64,000 nucleotides of DNA. Source: Streptomyces sp. NBC_00443. GTDB taxonomy: Bacteria; Actinomycetota; Actinomycetes; Streptomycetales; Streptomycetaceae. Positions 26,335-34,815 of this stretch are shown here, one piece after another. The notes beneath the pieces were generated by a model, which was not told the DNA's origin, searched no databases, and saw only the letters and a list, made by a program, of their open reading frames with translations. The stretch lies in contig NZ_CP107917.1 in NCBI RefSeq assembly GCF_036014175.1, positions 496,001 to 560,000 on the forward strand. Reading direction: 5' to 3'. Each line of letters starts with the position of its first letter. Position 1 is the stretch's first letter. The translations under genes and the position numbers were made by a program.

Positions 26335-27084
26335 TCATGCGGACGCCTTCAGGACGCTCCAGCCGCCGTCCACGACGAGGCTCGTGCCGGTGATGTAGGC
26401 GGCTTCGTCGGCGCTCAGGAAGGCGATGGCCGCGGCCACCTCCTCGGGCGTGCCGAAGCGCCGGGCGGCCGTCTCGGCGACGCTGCGCTCACGGTCCGCG
26501 GGCGGCACCCGGTCCCACGCGGCGGTGAGGATGGGGCCCGGCAGGACGGCGTTGACGCGGACGTCGGGCCCGTACTCGACGGCGAGCTGACCGCACAGGG
26601 ACAGCAGCGCGCCCTTGGACGCGGCGTAGGCGGAGTGGCCGGGGATGCCCACGCGGGCGTGGACGGACGAGGTCAGCACCGTCGCTCCGCGCCGGGCCCG
26701 CAGATCGGGCAGCAGCGCCCGGAAGCCGAGGAAGCTCGCGGTGAGGTTGACGGAGAGCTGCCGCTGCCACGACTCCAGGGTCATCTCGTGGGCCGGGACG
26801 ACGTCGACGGTGTAGGCGTTGCCGACGAGGACGTCCACGGGTCCGAAGTCGTGGGCGGCGGCCACGATCCGCTGCCAGTCGTCCTCCGCCGCCACGTCGG
26901 CCCGCACGAACCGGGCCCGGCCGCCGTCCTTCGTGATCCGTTCGGCGACCGCCGTGCCGCGTTCCTGTGACACGTCGGCGAGTACTACGGCTGCTCCCTC
27001 CGCAGAGAGGCGTACGGCGGTGGCGGCGCCGATTCCGGAGGCCGCACCGGTGACGACGGCAGTGCGGCCGGTGAAGCGGTCCAT
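26335..27084 (-). CDS. SDR-family sugar dehydrogenase (candidate galactose 1-dehydrogenase)
   Basis: 249 residues from ATG 27084 (GGAG ribosome site 10 bases upstream). Classical SDR motifs are present: TGAASGIG cofactor loop, active Ser in LTSSVHARVG, and YAASKGALL catalytic Tyr/Lys. The C-terminal GTSLVVDGGWSVLK is standard. Its position between the GH36 galactosidase and the galactonate genes makes oxidation of galactose (or an epimer such as fucose) to the lactone the likely job. SDR substrate specificity cannot be read from these motifs. Confidence 0.8.
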   Translation of the reverse strand: MDRFTGRTAVVTGAASGIGAATAVRLSAEGAAVVLADVSQERGTAVAERITKDGGRARFVRADVAAEDDWQRIVAAAHDFGPVDVLVGNAYTVDVVPAHEMTLESWQRQLSVNLTASFLGFRALLPDLRARRGATVLTSSVHARVGIPGHSAYAASKGALLSLCGQLAVEYGPDVRVNAVLPGPILTAAWDRVPPADRERSVAETAARRFGTPEEVAAAIAFLSADEAAYITGTSLVVDGGWSVLKASA

Positions 27085-27160
27085 CGTGGGTCGACTCCTT
27101 CGTGAGCGTGCTGCGCGTGCTCCGTGAGCGGGGACAGGCCGTGCGGGAAACATATGCGGC

Positions 27161-29233
27161 TCACTGACGTGTCAGTACCACGAGGTCCGCATCATGATCG
27201 GCGCTCCAGGCGAGGGGCAGCCCGTAGTGCAGCAGATGGGCGCCGCTGTACGTCGTCCCGGTGGCGGTGTCCCGATAGCGTGCCGTCGGCTCCAGTGCCC
27301 GCAGCCGGAGCCGGTCGGGGCGGCCGGGCACGAGTGGGGCTCCGTCGAGCCGTCCGGTGCTGAGCGCGGCGACGACCGTGCGGTCCCCCGCGTCGTACTG
27401 CACCCCGCAGGTGGTGTCGGCCGGAGAGCCGAGCAGCCGGGCTTCTCCGTGGTGGATGACCTCGCGCAGTTCCTTGTAGCGGGCGATCCACAGCGCGGCC
27501 TCGGTCCGCTGCTCCGGCGTCCATGCCCGCAGGTCGGCCCCGATGCCCAGTACCCCGCACATGGCGTTCACGAAGCGGAAGGCGAGGCTGCGCGGGCGCG
27601 GGTCGAAGATGCCGGGCGCGTCGGTGACCCAGGAGCTCATGACGTGCGAGGCGTGCGCGTGCAGGAAGCCGTACTGGATGGAGAGCCGGTCCAGCGGGGC
27701 GGTGTTGTCGCTGGGCCAGACGACGTCGGTGCGGGCCAGTGTGGCGTGTTCGACGCGGGCGCCGCCGCCCGCGCAGCCTTCGACGGTGACGTGGGGGTGG
27801 GTGGTGCGCAGGTGGTCGAGGACGCGCAGGTAGCCGTGGACGTGCTCGGCGTCCAGGTCAAGGCGGTCGGCGGGCCCGGCGCCGGGCCGACCGCGCTCGG
27901 TGGGCGGGCGGTTCATGTCCCACTTCAGATAGCTGATGTCGTACGTGCCGAGGAGCCGGTCCAGGGTGCCGGTCACGAAGTCCTGGACGTCGGTGCGGCC
28001 GAGGTCGAGCAGGAGTTGGTTGCGGATCAGGCGGGCGGGCCGGCCGTCGGTGCGGTAGACCCAGTCGGGGTGTTCGGTGTGCAGGCCGCTGCCGGGGCTG
28101 ACCGCCTCGGGCTCGATCCACAGGCCGAAGTCGAGGCCCAGGCCGCGCACTTCGTCGACGAACCGGTCGAAGCCCTGTGGGAAGGCGGCCGGGTCCGGAT
28201 GCCAGTCGCCGAGCCCGCCGGTGTCGTCGCTGCGGCCGGTGAACCACCCGTCGTCGACGACGAACAGCTCGGCCCCGATGTCCGCTGCCGCCTTCGCCAG
28301 CTCCAGCTGTCCGACGGCGTCGACGTCGAAGCCGGTGGCCTCCCAGGAGTTGTAGAGGACCTTGCGGGGGCGGTGCAGCCGCTCGCCCGTGAGGTGGCGT
28401 TCGTAGCGGTGCCAGACACGGGACAGCCCGTCGAGTCCGTCGGGGCTGAAGGCGCAGGCGAGGCGGGGAGTGACGAGGGTTTCGCCGGGCATGAGGAGGA
28501 CCGCACCCTCGTGGGCGACCCGCCCGGCGCGCACGCGCACCGAACCGCCCGGCTCGGCCTCGGCGGTGATGTGCCAGTTGCCCGGCCATTCGAGCGCGAT
28601 GCCGTACGTGGCCTGCGCGTCCCCGTCCTGCACGGCGAGCCAGGGCGCGTAGGCGTGTCCGGGCGCGCCCTGGAGGCTGCCCATGGTGAACGTCCCTCTG
28701 GGCAGGTCGAGTTGGGTGCGCTGGAACTCCTGCGACCACTGGCCGGTGAGGCAGGTGAGCCGGGCCGCCTCGGTCACCGGGATGTTCACGGCGCCGGAGT
28801 CGAACCGCTCCAGTCGCAGTTCCTCCCTGCCGGTGTGCTCGGTCCAGCGCAGGATCACGTCCGTCCCCGGCACGGTCTCGTAGCACAGGACCGTGCGCAG
28901 GCCGAGCACCTCGTCGGTGAAGGCGAGCCGCAGCGTCCCCTGCCCTTCCTCCGCTCCCTCGAAGTCCCACCACACGCCTCGCTCCTCGCCCGGGCGTGCA
29001 GCGATGAGGTCGGCGCCGGTGAACGGCCGTAGTCCGTGCGGCAGATACTCAGCGGGGGCCGCGTCGGCGGGCGTGATGAAGTGGGTCCGCCTGGACCGGT
29101 CGAGGGCGGAGGGGCCGTGCTCGACGCCGAGGGGGCCCCAGGCGTCGAGTTCGGCCCACGGGCCCTGCGGGGAGAGGCGGACGGTGTAGCTGGTGTGCTC
29201 GGTGCGCAGGGTCCAGCGCCGGTGCGAGGTCAC
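27161..29233 (-). CDS. GH36 alpha-galactosidase, cytosolic
   Basis: 690 residues from GTG 29233, overlapping the permease stop; no signal peptide. The N-terminal beta-sandwich is followed by the catalytic barrel with YNSWEATGFDVD, FVVDDGWFTGR, GLWIEPEAVSPGS, the nucleophile Asp in YLKWDMNRP (about D439), and acid/base Asp in WPSDNTAPLDR (about D509). These are clan GH-D, family 36 hallmarks. It hydrolyses imported alpha-galactosides such as melibiose or raffinose fragments, feeding galactose into the oxidative route downstream. Confidence 0.9.
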   Translation of the reverse strand: MTSHRRWTLRTEHTSYTVRLSPQGPWAELDAWGPLGVEHGPSALDRSRRTHFITPADAAPAEYLPHGLRPFTGADLIAARPGEERGVWWDFEGAEEGQGTLRLAFTDEVLGLRTVLCYETVPGTDVILRWTEHTGREELRLERFDSGAVNIPVTEAARLTCLTGQWSQEFQRTQLDLPRGTFTMGSLQGAPGHAYAPWLAVQDGDAQATYGIALEWPGNWHITAEAEPGGSVRVRAGRVAHEGAVLLMPGETLVTPRLACAFSPDGLDGLSRVWHRYERHLTGERLHRPRKVLYNSWEATGFDVDAVGQLELAKAAADIGAELFVVDDGWFTGRSDDTGGLGDWHPDPAAFPQGFDRFVDEVRGLGLDFGLWIEPEAVSPGSGLHTEHPDWVYRTDGRPARLIRNQLLLDLGRTDVQDFVTGTLDRLLGTYDISYLKWDMNRPPTERGRPGAGPADRLDLDAEHVHGYLRVLDHLRTTHPHVTVEGCAGGGARVEHATLARTDVVWPSDNTAPLDRLSIQYGFLHAHASHVMSSWVTDAPGIFDPRPRSLAFRFVNAMCGVLGIGADLRAWTPEQRTEAALWIARYKELREVIHHGEARLLGSPADTTCGVQYDAGDRTVVAALSTGRLDGAPLVPGRPDRLRLRALEPTARYRDTATGTTYSGAHLLHYGLPLAWSADHDADLVVLTRQ

Positions 29234-30123
29234 TTCACCGCTCCCAGGTTGAGGCCGGCCACGAAGTGCCGCTGGAACCGCAGGAACACGGCGACGGTGG
29301 GCGCGGCGGCGATGACGGAGCCGGCGGCGATCACGTTCCACATCGACACATACTGGCCCTGAAGTCCGATGAGGGCAGCGGTGATCGGCATCTTGGTGTC
29401 GCTGCGCAGCACGGTGATCGCCCACAGCAGGTCGTTGAAGATCCACGTGAACGAAAGGGCGCTCAGCGCGGCGAGCGCGGGCCGGGCCAGCGGGAGGATG
29501 ATCCGCCAGAAGATCTGCCGGGGGCCGGCGCCGTCGACGACCGCGGCCTGCTGGATCTCGGCCGGTATCGCCCGCATGAAGCCGTGCAGGACGAAGACGT
29601 AGAAGCCGACACCGAAGCCGATCTGCACGCCGATGAGCGCGGTCAGGGTGTCGTGGACGCCCATCAGCTCGCTCAGCTTGGAGACCGGGATGAGCAGGAT
29701 CTGCGGCGGGAGCAGATTGCCGCCGAGCATGAGCAGCAACAGGGAGCGGCGCAGGGGCATTTCGTAGCGGCTGAGGGCGAACGCGGCCATGGCCGCCAGG
29801 GCCAGGGTCACCAGGACGCACGGGACGGTGACGAGCAGGCTGTTGATCAGGGCGCGCTGCTGGCCGCCGTCGACCCAGGCCAGCCGGAAGTTGTCGAGGG
29901 TGAAGGAGCGGGGCCAACTGCCCAGGCCGTGCGCGGCGATGTCGTCGAAGGAGCGCAGGCTGGTCACCAGGACCAGGACGATGGGCAGCAGCCACAGCAC
30001 CGCGAGCGCTCCGGCGCCGAGGTGGAATCCCGCGGTGGCGGTACGGCGGCGGCGCAGCGCCGCGGACCCGGCAGAGGTGCGCGTGGGCGAGGTACGGGTG
30101 GCGTCGGTACGGGTGGTCGCCAT
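29230..30123 (-). CDS. Sugar ABC transporter permease (MalG type)
   Basis: 297 residues from ATG 30123, whose A is shared with the TGA of the preceding permease. Six membrane helices are apparent. The EAA loop reads EIQQAAVVDGAGPRQIFWRIILPLARPAL split across the cytoplasmic loop, as in CUT1 importers. It pairs with the next permease upstream. No ATPase is encoded here, so it presumably uses a shared MsiK-type ATPase, as is usual for CUT1 systems in Streptomyces. Confidence 0.87.
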   Translation of the reverse strand: MATTRTDATRTSPTRTSAGSAALRRRRTATAGFHLGAGALAVLWLLPIVLVLVTSLRSFDDIAAHGLGSWPRSFTLDNFRLAWVDGGQQRALINSLLVTVPCVLVTLALAAMAAFALSRYEMPLRRSLLLLMLGGNLLPPQILLIPVSKLSELMGVHDTLTALIGVQIGFGVGFYVFVLHGFMRAIPAEIQQAAVVDGAGPRQIFWRIILPLARPALAALSALSFTWIFNDLLWAITVLRSDTKMPITAALIGLQGQYVSMWNVIAAGSVIAAAPTVAVFLRFQRHFVAGLNLGAVK

Positions 30124-31058
30124 CAGTCGGCCTCCCGGAAGGCGCGTACGAGGTAGGAGGCGATGACGCCGAACGCCAGCAGGAAGATGACGACGGCCAG
30201 GGCGGAGCCGTATCCGAGGCGCAGGGACTGGAACGCGGTCGAGTACATGTAGGTGCTCAGCAGTTCGGACGAATGGTAGGGGCCGCCGCGGGTCAGCGAC
30301 CACACGACGTCGAAGGAGCGCAGCGAGTCGATGATGATGACGGACACGACGACCGCGTTGACGCTGCGCAGTTGGGGCAGGGTGACATGCCGGAACCGCT
30401 GCCAGGCGCTGGCGCCGTCGACCTTGGCGGCCTCGTACAGCGCCGGGTCGATGCCCTTGAGCCCGGCGAGGTAGAGGACCATCACGTAGCCGATCTGCCG
30501 CCACAGCGCGGGCACGATGACCGCGTACAGGGCGGTGTCCTGGTCGGCGAGCCAGGCGTGCCGCAAGCTGCCGAGGCCAACCGCTTCGAGGAGTTGGTTG
30601 AGGACACCGTCGGGCTGGTAGATGGCCTGCCAGACCAGGGCGGTGGCGACCAGGGAGAACACGACGGGCAGGAAGAGGGCGGCGCGGTAGAAGCCGATGC
30701 CGCGCCGCTCCTGCTGGAGCAGCAGGGCGGTGGCGAGGCCCAGCAGGGCGGAGAGGCCGCCGAACAGCACCAGCCACAGCACTGTGTGCCCGACCGCGCC
30801 GCGGAAGATGTCGTCCCCCGCCATCTCCCGGAAGTTGTCCAGGCCGACGAACTTCGGTGCCGACACGCCGTCCCAGCTGGTCAGGGCGAGGTAGAAGCCC
30901 TGCAGCGCGGGCCAGAACACCCACACCGCCTCGGCGAGCAGCGGGACGAGGACGAAGGCGACCACCATCGGGGGTGTGCGCCTCGGTCCCCGGCCCCGGC
31001 CGCCACGGGACGGCGCCGGGACCGGGAGCTTGCGGTGGGGGGCGGTCAGGACGGCCAT
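30123..31058 (-). CDS. Sugar ABC transporter permease (MalF type)
   Basis: 311 residues. A basic N-terminal tail precedes the first helix (MVVAFVLVPLLAEAVWVFW). The EAA loop is EAAKVDGASAWQRFRHVTLPQL, and the conserved WSLTRGGPYHSS follows. CUT1 family, partner of the MalG-type permease. Encoded immediately after the binding protein with a one-base gap, so the three form one transcription unit. Confidence 0.88.
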   Translation of the reverse strand: MAVLTAPHRKLPVPAPSRGGRGRGPRRTPPMVVAFVLVPLLAEAVWVFWPALQGFYLALTSWDGVSAPKFVGLDNFREMAGDDIFRGAVGHTVLWLVLFGGLSALLGLATALLLQQERRGIGFYRAALFLPVVFSLVATALVWQAIYQPDGVLNQLLEAVGLGSLRHAWLADQDTALYAVIVPALWRQIGYVMVLYLAGLKGIDPALYEAAKVDGASAWQRFRHVTLPQLRSVNAVVVSVIIIDSLRSFDVVWSLTRGGPYHSSELLSTYMYSTAFQSLRLGYGSALAVVIFLLAFGVIASYLVRAFREAD

Positions 31059-31059
31059 G

Positions 31060-32346
31060 TCAGGCGTTCCAGATCTTCTCGGCGTCGTGCTGCCAGTCGG
31101 TGAGGATGCTCCCGATCTCCTTGGGCTTGGCGAGGAACTTGGTCAGCGCGGTGTCGGCGGTGGGCTGGAGGGCGTCGCTGGAGTCGCGGTTGAAGAACTG
31201 GGTGATCTCGGCGGCCTCCTCGATGTGCTTGCGGCCCTTCTTCACCAGCGCGGTACCGGCGTCGGCGGCGTCGGGGTGGCAGGGCAGGGCGGTACCGGAC
31301 GATCCCTTGATGTAGATCTCCTGCGCCTCGGCGGTGGCGAGGTAGCCCAGCAGGTCGAGCACCCCGTCGCGGCGGCCGGTGCGGGCGCTGGCGAAGTAGC
31401 CGTCGGTGGGGGCCTCTTCGGCGAGCGGGACCTTCGCGTCGATGACCGGGAAGCGGAAGAAGTCGATGTCGTCGAGGGCGTCCTTGGGTGCCGCGTCGGC
31501 GAAGAAGGTGCCGATCAGCATCATGCCGCTACGGCCGTTCAGCAGGGCGGTGGTGGCATCCTGGAAGGCGCCGGCCGTGCCGTTCGGGTCGAAGTACGGC
31601 AGCAATTCCTGCCAGCGGTCGAAGACCTTGCGGACCTCGGGGTCGTCGAACCGGTGCTGTCCGGCGAGCAGTTGGCGGTGGTAGTCGGCGCCGTTGATGC
31701 GGATGTCGAGGTAGTCGAACCAGGCGGAGGCCACCCAGGCGGTGTTGCCGCCGGCGCCCAGCCCGATCGGGGCGACGCCCTTGCTCTTGAGCTTGTCGCA
31801 CAGGTCGAGGAAGTCGTCCCAGGTCTTCGGCTCGCTCACGCCCCACTTGGCGAAGTTCGACTTCCGGTAGAACATGCCCCACCAGTAGTAGGTGGTGGGG
31901 ACGAAGACCTTCTTGCCGGAGCCGGCGGTGCACAGTGAGTTCAGGGCCTTGGAGTAGCGCCCCAGGTCGGGCGAGTCCCAGAGCTCGCCGAGGTCGAGCA
32001 GCAGGTCCTTCTTCGCGTAGGCGTCCGCCACCGAGCCCGGGTACCAGGTGTACACGTCCGGCGGGTTGGCGGAGGTCAGGTACGTAGGCAGCTGGGTGCG
32101 GAAGGTCTCCGCGGCGACCGTGTTGAGGCTGACGCTCCCGGCGTCCTTCTTGCCGTAGGCGGCGACGATGTCCTCCATCGCCGCCTTGGCCTGCGGCGCG
32201 GACAGGTTGGACTGGAGCGTGACCGCGCCCTTGGACGAGGACTTCGAGGACGAGGTGGACGTGACACAGCCGCTGAGCAGCGAGGCCGTCCCGGCGGCGC
32301 CGAGTCCGGCGAGGAAGCGCCGTCGGCTGGGCTGAGGGTTGGTCAT
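31060..32346 (-). CDS. Sugar ABC transporter substrate-binding lipoprotein (Tat/lipobox)
   Basis: 428 residues from ATG 32346 (AGGGAG ribosome site). The signal peptide contains RRRFLAGLG and ends in LLSGC, so export by Tat followed by lipidation is likely. The mature protein is an SBP_bac_1 type carbohydrate receptor, with many aromatic residues (YTWYPGS, TTYYWWGMFYRK) that would stack on sugar rings. It is the first gene of the long operon. The genomic setting between two alpha-galactosidases points to alpha-galactosides as ligand. Confidence 0.87.
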   Translation of the reverse strand: MTNPQPSRRRFLAGLGAAGTASLLSGCVTSTSSSKSSSKGAVTLQSNLSAPQAKAAMEDIVAAYGKKDAGSVSLNTVAAETFRTQLPTYLTSANPPDVYTWYPGSVADAYAKKDLLLDLGELWDSPDLGRYSKALNSLCTAGSGKKVFVPTTYYWWGMFYRKSNFAKWGVSEPKTWDDFLDLCDKLKSKGVAPIGLGAGGNTAWVASAWFDYLDIRINGADYHRQLLAGQHRFDDPEVRKVFDRWQELLPYFDPNGTAGAFQDATTALLNGRSGMMLIGTFFADAAPKDALDDIDFFRFPVIDAKVPLAEEAPTDGYFASARTGRRDGVLDLLGYLATAEAQEIYIKGSSGTALPCHPDAADAGTALVKKGRKHIEEAAEITQFFNRDSSDALQPTADTALTKFLAKPKEIGSILTDWQHDAEKIWNA

Positions 32347-32409
32347 GGAGGGCTCCCTGTGGGTCCGCGCGGCGGATCCAAGTTCGCGTGGCGCTTCCAC
32401 CACGTCAAG

Positions 32410-32425
32410 ATTAATTACTAATTTA
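32410..32425. promoter_or_regulatory. AT-rich 16-bp operator candidate, copy 1
   Basis: ATTAATTACTAATTTA lies about 65 bases upstream of the binding-protein start codon and overlaps the stop codon of the GH27 gene. An identical 16-mer occurs at 34645-34660. The core is a near-perfect palindrome around the central C (6 of 7 half-site bases). In DNA this GC-rich, an exact second copy is unlikely by chance. Confidence 0.7.
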
Positions 32426-34531
32426 TTTGAACTGGGCCCGGTGGACGTACCCGTCGACCCCGCGGAACACGGCGTCGACCGCACCGCCCTCCCTCGCGAC
32501 CGCCCCGAGCGAGCCCTCGATGGCGGCGCTGGGGAACTCCTCCCGCTTCGACCAGCCCTGCCAGGCCGCACCGTCGTAGCGGCGCTGCCAGAGCGTGTAG
32601 TCACCGGCCCGCGCGTACAGGACCACGGCGTCCCCCACGGCGACGAGCGTCGGACTGCCGCTCACGGTCCCGCCGAGCGAGGTCCACTGCGACCACTCCC
32701 CCGAGGCGTCCCGCGTCCGCGTCCACACGTCGTCCGCCGAGGTCCGCGCGACGACATGGACCCGCCCTTGCGCGTCGACGACGGCGGACGGCCTGCCGTA
32801 CGTCGGCCGGTCACCCGGCGCACCGAGCGACGACCAGCCGGAAGCCGGCCCGCGCTGGACGATCCGCCCGTCCGCCCCGCGCGCGACGAGGGTCCAGTGC
32901 GTGGGGTCGGTGAACGCCACCGACGGCGCGTCGGTCACCCGCCCGCCCAGGCTCTGCCAGCCGCCCCACCGTCCGTCGGCGAACACCCGCCGGTACACAC
33001 GGGAGTCGGCGCCGCGCACGAACACGTCGATACGGCCACCGGAGGACGCGTAGGCGGCGGGCTGGCCGAGGATCCCGCCCCTGACCGGGCCTGCGAGGTC
33101 CCTCGTACGCGGCGTTCCGCTGCCGTTCATCGACGCCGAGTGCTGCACGAGGTTTCCGCGGGGTCCGCGGAAGAAGGTGCTGAGCGTGTCGCCGGAGCGC
33201 ACCACGGCCGGGCTCGCAGTGGCCTTCTCACCCAGGTTCGCGCCGGGCAGGGCGTCCGCGCCGGTCAGCTTCAGGAACGCGGTGCCGTGGGCGGGGACCT
33301 CGACGGTGTACGACCCGGTGTGCGTGCCGCGATCGGCGCGCGCCCGCAGGTCGCGCACCTCGACCGCACCGCCCAGCGCCGCGTCGGCGAAGTTCACGAT
33401 GCGCTCGACCGGTTGGTCGGAGCGGTTGAGCAGGACGACCGCGCGGCGGCCCTGCCCCGAGAGGACCTTGCTGTAGACGTCGCCGACGGAGTCGGTGGCC
33501 ACGCGGACGCCCTGGATGGCGAGCGGGTCCTGGTTCACGGCGATGATCTCGGGGTTGCGCAGGGTCCTGATCATCGACTCGGACAGGGTGCGCGGGTCGG
33601 AGCCGAGGACGAGCGGCGAGGCCATCTCGGCCCACATCACGAACTGGGTGGTGGACTCCTCCTGCGTCAGCTCGTACGACCCGTCGGCCATGCGGCGCAT
33701 CGGGATGAGGTAGTCGGGGTCGTTGTAGTGGCCGGGCCCCTGAGCCTCGGGGTGCCAGGCGTTGGCGTCCATGTTGCGCAGCACGTTGGGCCACTGGCCG
33801 GGGCTCGGGGTGCCCCAGGCGATGTCCGTGCCGGTGCGCCAGGAGTCCGCGATGGTCGGGGCGTAGGCGTAGGTGTTGTGCGCGTCCTGCTCGGGTGTGT
33901 GCGGCAGGCCCCAGTCGTCGGTGAGCGGGTTGCACAGGTTGAGCAGCATCCTGCGGCCGGACTTGGCGACGGCGTCGCCGAACTCCTTGAACGCGGGCCC
34001 GGGATCGAGCTTCGCGCCGATCCCGCACAGGAAGTCGACCTTGATCGCGTCGACCTTCCAGTCGGCGAACTGCCGTGCGTCCTGGTCGTAGTGGCCGCGG
34101 CTGCCGAGCCCGCAGGTCTTGCCGCCGTCGTAGGTACCGGCGTCGGTGTAGATGCCGGCTTTCAGTCCGCGCCGGTGGAGGTAGGAGACGAGGGCGGGGA
34201 TGCCAGACGGGAAGCGATCGGGGTGGGCCGTCAACCGCCCCTGCGTGTCACGGGGGTTGTCGGCCTGCCAGCCGCCGTCCAGCCACACGATGTCGTAGCC
34301 GCTGTCGCGCAGCCCGCTGCTGACGAGCCTGTCGGCGACGGCCCGAACCTCCTTCTCCGTGGGCGCGCCGAGCCCGTAGTAGGTGTTCCAGCCCATGTAC
34401 GGCGTGGGGGCGAGACCGCTGTCGTAGTAGTCGGGCGCGCCCTGGTCCACGGGGGTGTGCGCGGTGGCGGCGGGGGCCGCCGACGCGGTCAGGACCACGG
34501 AGATCGCGGTCGCGAGAGCGAGTGAAGTCAC
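32423..34531 (-). CDS. Secreted GH27 alpha-galactosidase with C-terminal beta-propeller-like domain
   Basis: 702 residues from GTG 34531 (GGGAGAGG ribosome site). A Sec signal peptide ends near residue 25. The GH27 barrel (about 40-320) has TPYMGWNTYYGLG, YDIVWLDGGWQ, the nucleophile Asp in DAIKVDFLCG, and the acid/base Asp in HYNDPDYLIP. A beta-sandwich (about 330-410) follows. The last 280 residues carry repeated blades (GGWQSLGGRV, SGWSSLGAPG, SQWTSLGGTV, QGWSKREEF), typical of PLL-like/sialidase-like propellers that bind carbohydrate. It would strip galactose from polymers such as galactomannan outside the cell. Confidence 0.9.
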   Translation of the reverse strand: MTSLALATAISVVLTASAAPAATAHTPVDQGAPDYYDSGLAPTPYMGWNTYYGLGAPTEKEVRAVADRLVSSGLRDSGYDIVWLDGGWQADNPRDTQGRLTAHPDRFPSGIPALVSYLHRRGLKAGIYTDAGTYDGGKTCGLGSRGHYDQDARQFADWKVDAIKVDFLCGIGAKLDPGPAFKEFGDAVAKSGRRMLLNLCNPLTDDWGLPHTPEQDAHNTYAYAPTIADSWRTGTDIAWGTPSPGQWPNVLRNMDANAWHPEAQGPGHYNDPDYLIPMRRMADGSYELTQEESTTQFVMWAEMASPLVLGSDPRTLSESMIRTLRNPEIIAVNQDPLAIQGVRVATDSVGDVYSKVLSGQGRRAVVLLNRSDQPVERIVNFADAALGGAVEVRDLRARADRGTHTGSYTVEVPAHGTAFLKLTGADALPGANLGEKATASPAVVRSGDTLSTFFRGPRGNLVQHSASMNGSGTPRTRDLAGPVRGGILGQPAAYASSGGRIDVFVRGADSRVYRRVFADGRWGGWQSLGGRVTDAPSVAFTDPTHWTLVARGADGRIVQRGPASGWSSLGAPGDRPTYGRPSAVVDAQGRVHVVARTSADDVWTRTRDASGEWSQWTSLGGTVSGSPTLVAVGDAVVLYARAGDYTLWQRRYDGAAWQGWSKREEFPSAAIEGSLGAVAREGGAVDAVFRGVDGYVHRAQFK

Positions 34532-34644
34532 GTGCCTCTCCCGGAGGTTGGGAAGCAGGAGGAGGTGTGACGCGGGCCGCGCCGGAGGCCGGGGCCGTCG
34601 GCGTCACGGCGATGACTGTGGCGCGCGGCCGGAACCCTGTCAAT

Positions 34645-34660
34645 ATTAATTACTAATTTA
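34645..34660. promoter_or_regulatory. AT-rich 16-bp operator candidate, copy 2
   Basis: An identical copy of the 16-mer at 32410-32425, here about 115 bases upstream of the GH27 start codon. The shared site indicates that the extracellular galactosidase and the importer/catabolic operon answer to the same regulator. Confidence 0.7.
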
Positions 34661-34721
34661 AAGAAACAAGGATCCGGTCCTGCCGGAAGTCTTGACGGGC
34701 CCAGGCCCGCGGTGCAGGGCT

Positions 34722-34758
34722 TGGCAACGTTGTCAGCCCTTGAGCGACAACGTTGTCA
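34722..34758. promoter_or_regulatory. Tandem LacI-type operators
   Basis: TGGCAACGTTGTCA (34722-34735) and CGACAACGTTGTCA (34745-34758) are 14-bp palindromes centred on ACGT, the second perfect over GACAACGTTGTC. They are 23 bp apart centre to centre, just upstream of a decayed glycosidase gene. The central CG and arm sequence are typical of LacI/GalR-family operators. No LacI regulator gene is in the window. Confidence 0.7.
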
Positions 34759-34815
34759 CACCATGCTTCCAGGTCGCCTCCTTCACCGGACATCCCTGAT
34801 CGGAGCCCTCGTCCC

